5,903 bases of DNA from an uncultured Anaerotruncus sp. (GTDB lineage: Bacteria > Bacillota > Clostridia > Oscillospirales > Ruminococcaceae), in NCBI RefSeq assembly GCF_902490045.1, contig NZ_CABUCJ010000137.1:1-5903 (forward strand). Direction: 5' to 3'. Made by a program: the position numbers and the translations under genes. The notes beneath the pieces are model-generated. The model saw only the letters and a list, made by a program, of their open reading frames with translations. It searched no databases and was not told where the DNA came from. Within the stretch, counting starts at the first letter, position 1, and the number at the start of each line of letters is the position of its first letter. Of the stretch, positions 4,820 to 5,903 are shown one piece after another.

Positions 4820-5775
4820 TCGCGCAAAAGCTGGCCGGGCAGGTGGGCGTCATGTTCCTGCTCATGGCAATCGGCGTTTTCATCCGCAAAAAGGGGATCG
4901 TATCGGTCGAATCGGCGCGGCAGTTTTCCAACTTCGCGCTCTTCGTCATCACCCCCTCGCTGCTCGTCAACGTCTTTCAGCGGGATTTCCATCCCGAAAT
5001 GGCCGCTTCGCTCGCGTTGTCGGCCCTGCTCACCGTGGTGTTCCACCTGCTCGCGGCCCTGCTCACCAGGCCGCTCTTCCCCCGCCGGGGGGAGGAGGAC
5101 GGCCGCAGCGCCGTCGCCCGGCTGGGCGCGGTCAGCTCCAACTGCGGCTTCATGGGCATCCCGCTCATGACCGCCGCGATGGGGGAGGAGAGCATGATCT
5201 TCGCCGCCGTCTACATCGGCGTCTTCAACATCTATATCTGGTCGCACGGCGTCATGCTCCTGCGGCGGGACGGCCGGATCCGCTGGAAGGAGATCCTGCT
5301 TTCCCCCGGCGTGCTCGGCGCGTCGCTCGGCGTTTTGCTCTACCTTTTGCAAATCCGCCTGCCCGGGCTGCTGCTCGACACTCTCGGCTTCCTCTCGGGC
5401 ATGAACACCCCGCTGCCCATGGTCATCACCGGCGTGCTGATCGCCGACATCGCTGTCGGGGAGACGCTCCGGGACCTGCGCCTCTACTTCACCGCGTTCG
5501 TGCGGCTGGTCGGCCTGCCGCTCGTCATGCTCGGGGTCATGCTGCTCGCGGGAGTTCCGGGGTGGTTCGACGGCGCGGCCACCGTCGTGCTCGCGATGGT
5601 CATTTCGGTGAGCTGCCCGGTGGCGATCTCCACCGTCATGCTGCCCACCCGCTTCGGCGGGGACGCGCAGTACGGCGCGAAGCTCGTCGCCCTGTCGACG
5701 CTGCTTTCGATCTTTACCATCCCGGCCGTCGCCTCGCTCGCGCAGTGGGCCATGGCCAGGGGGAACTTTTTTTAA
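4816..5775 (+). CDS. AEC family (auxin efflux carrier-like) membrane transporter
   Basis: Encodes 319 residues, the normal length for bacterial AEC permeases (PF03547), which export or exchange small organic anions; the substrate cannot be read from sequence. About ten hydrophobic segments are visible, near residues 8-23, 38-55, 64-84, 106-122, 127-148, 161-180, 185-212, 224-246, 255-275 and 289-311. The conserved features are SSNCGFMGIPL (107-117) in the first half and, in the second, the polar breaks MNTPLPMVITG (196-206) and SCPVAISTVML (266-276). The start ATG overlaps the ABC-F stop as ATGA, and GGAGGG (4804-4809) is 6 nt upstream, so translational coupling is likely. A longer frame back to 4720 lies inside the ABC-F gene and is ignored. 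The gene ends Asn-Phe-Phe-TAA at a T7 run. The family call is strong; the link to its neighbours is only co-transcription. Confidence 0.92.
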   Translation: MIAQKLAGQVGVMFLLMAIGVFIRKKGIVSVESARQFSNFALFVITPSLLVNVFQRDFHPEMAASLALSALLTVVFHLLAALLTRPLFPRRGEEDGRSAVARLGAVSSNCGFMGIPLMTAAMGEESMIFAAVYIGVFNIYIWSHGVMLLRRDGRIRWKEILLSPGVLGASLGVLLYLLQIRLPGLLLDTLGFLSGMNTPLPMVITGVLIADIAVGETLRDLRLYFTAFVRLVGLPLVMLGVMLLAGVPGWFDGAATVVLAMVISVSCPVAISTVMLPTRFGGDAQYGAKLVALSTLLSIFTIPAVASLAQWAMARGNFF

Positions 5776-5903
5776 AAGCTTCCCCCCGGACCCCCTCAAA
5801 ACGTTTGATTCAGGCCGGCCGCGGACCGTGAGATAAAAATTTTCGCGACGCCTTTTCACAAAACGTTTCGCCCGCCTTTTCAAAGGCGGCGGGGTCAAGG
5901 GGC
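5776..5903. repeat. Non-coding tail with paired repeat motifs and a hairpin
   Basis: No gene is seen. CAAAACGTTT occurs twice exactly (5797-5806 and 5859-5868) and contains the palindrome AAACGTTT. CCCCCGGACCCCCT (5783-5796 region) and, on the other strand, GCCCCTTGACCCCGC (5889-5903) look like diverged inverted partners. CCGCCTTT (5872-5879) and AAAGGCGG (5882-5889) form a perfect short palindrome. There is no clear T-run terminator after the AEC gene within the window. The block resembles the G/C-tract intergenic repeats often seen between genes in clostridial genomes; that comparison is from memory. Confidence 0.45.

Noticed and set aside
4813..5898. 361-codon open frame on the minus strand opposite the AEC gene
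   Set aside because: It is antisense to a well-supported membrane protein, and the product is a highly charged, low-complexity sequence.

Overview
The window looks like chromosomal DNA from a high-GC Gram-positive anaerobe, most likely a clostridial (Oscillospiraceae-like) bacterium. The grounds are GC-rich coding sequence, purine-rich ribosome binding sites, an extended -10 promoter, and a YdiF-sized ABC-F ATPase next to an AEC-type permease. This placement is inferred from gene content and composition; there is no rRNA or other marker gene.

Layout, left to right. Bases 1-218 hold the C-terminal end of a protein finishing in a ribbon-helix-helix-like DNA-binding domain. Bases 219-1459 form a 1.24 kb stretch with no convincing gene. 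Its left and central part carries an interspersed family of imperfect repeats (core CACCGAAACTGGGTACCGT): eight copies in the + orientation and two diverged inverted copies. Some copies can fold into stem-loops, and three share a second pyrimidine-rich block downstream. The right part holds a 9-bp tandem repeat, a very strong hairpin terminator, and an extended -10 promoter followed almost at once by another terminator-like hairpin ahead of rmuC.

Bases 1460-5775 carry three same-strand genes that probably form one transcript: rmuC (membrane-anchored, nuclease-fold protein), an ABC-F ribosome-associated ATPase, and an AEC-family permease whose start codon overlaps the ABC-F stop (ATGA). A roughly 100-nt gap between rmuC and the ABC-F gene contains stable hairpins but no T-run terminator. 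The three products share no obvious pathway (genome maintenance, translation, transport), so the grouping looks like housekeeping co-transcription rather than a specialised system.

Bases 5776-5903 are a non-coding tail with repeated and inverted motifs typical of dispersed intergenic sequence. The most interesting material is the repeat field at about 261-1127 beside the DNA-binding-protein end. It may be a partition or operator array, a cluster of decayed insertion-sequence ends, or a structured-RNA repeat; the sequence alone does not decide between these.
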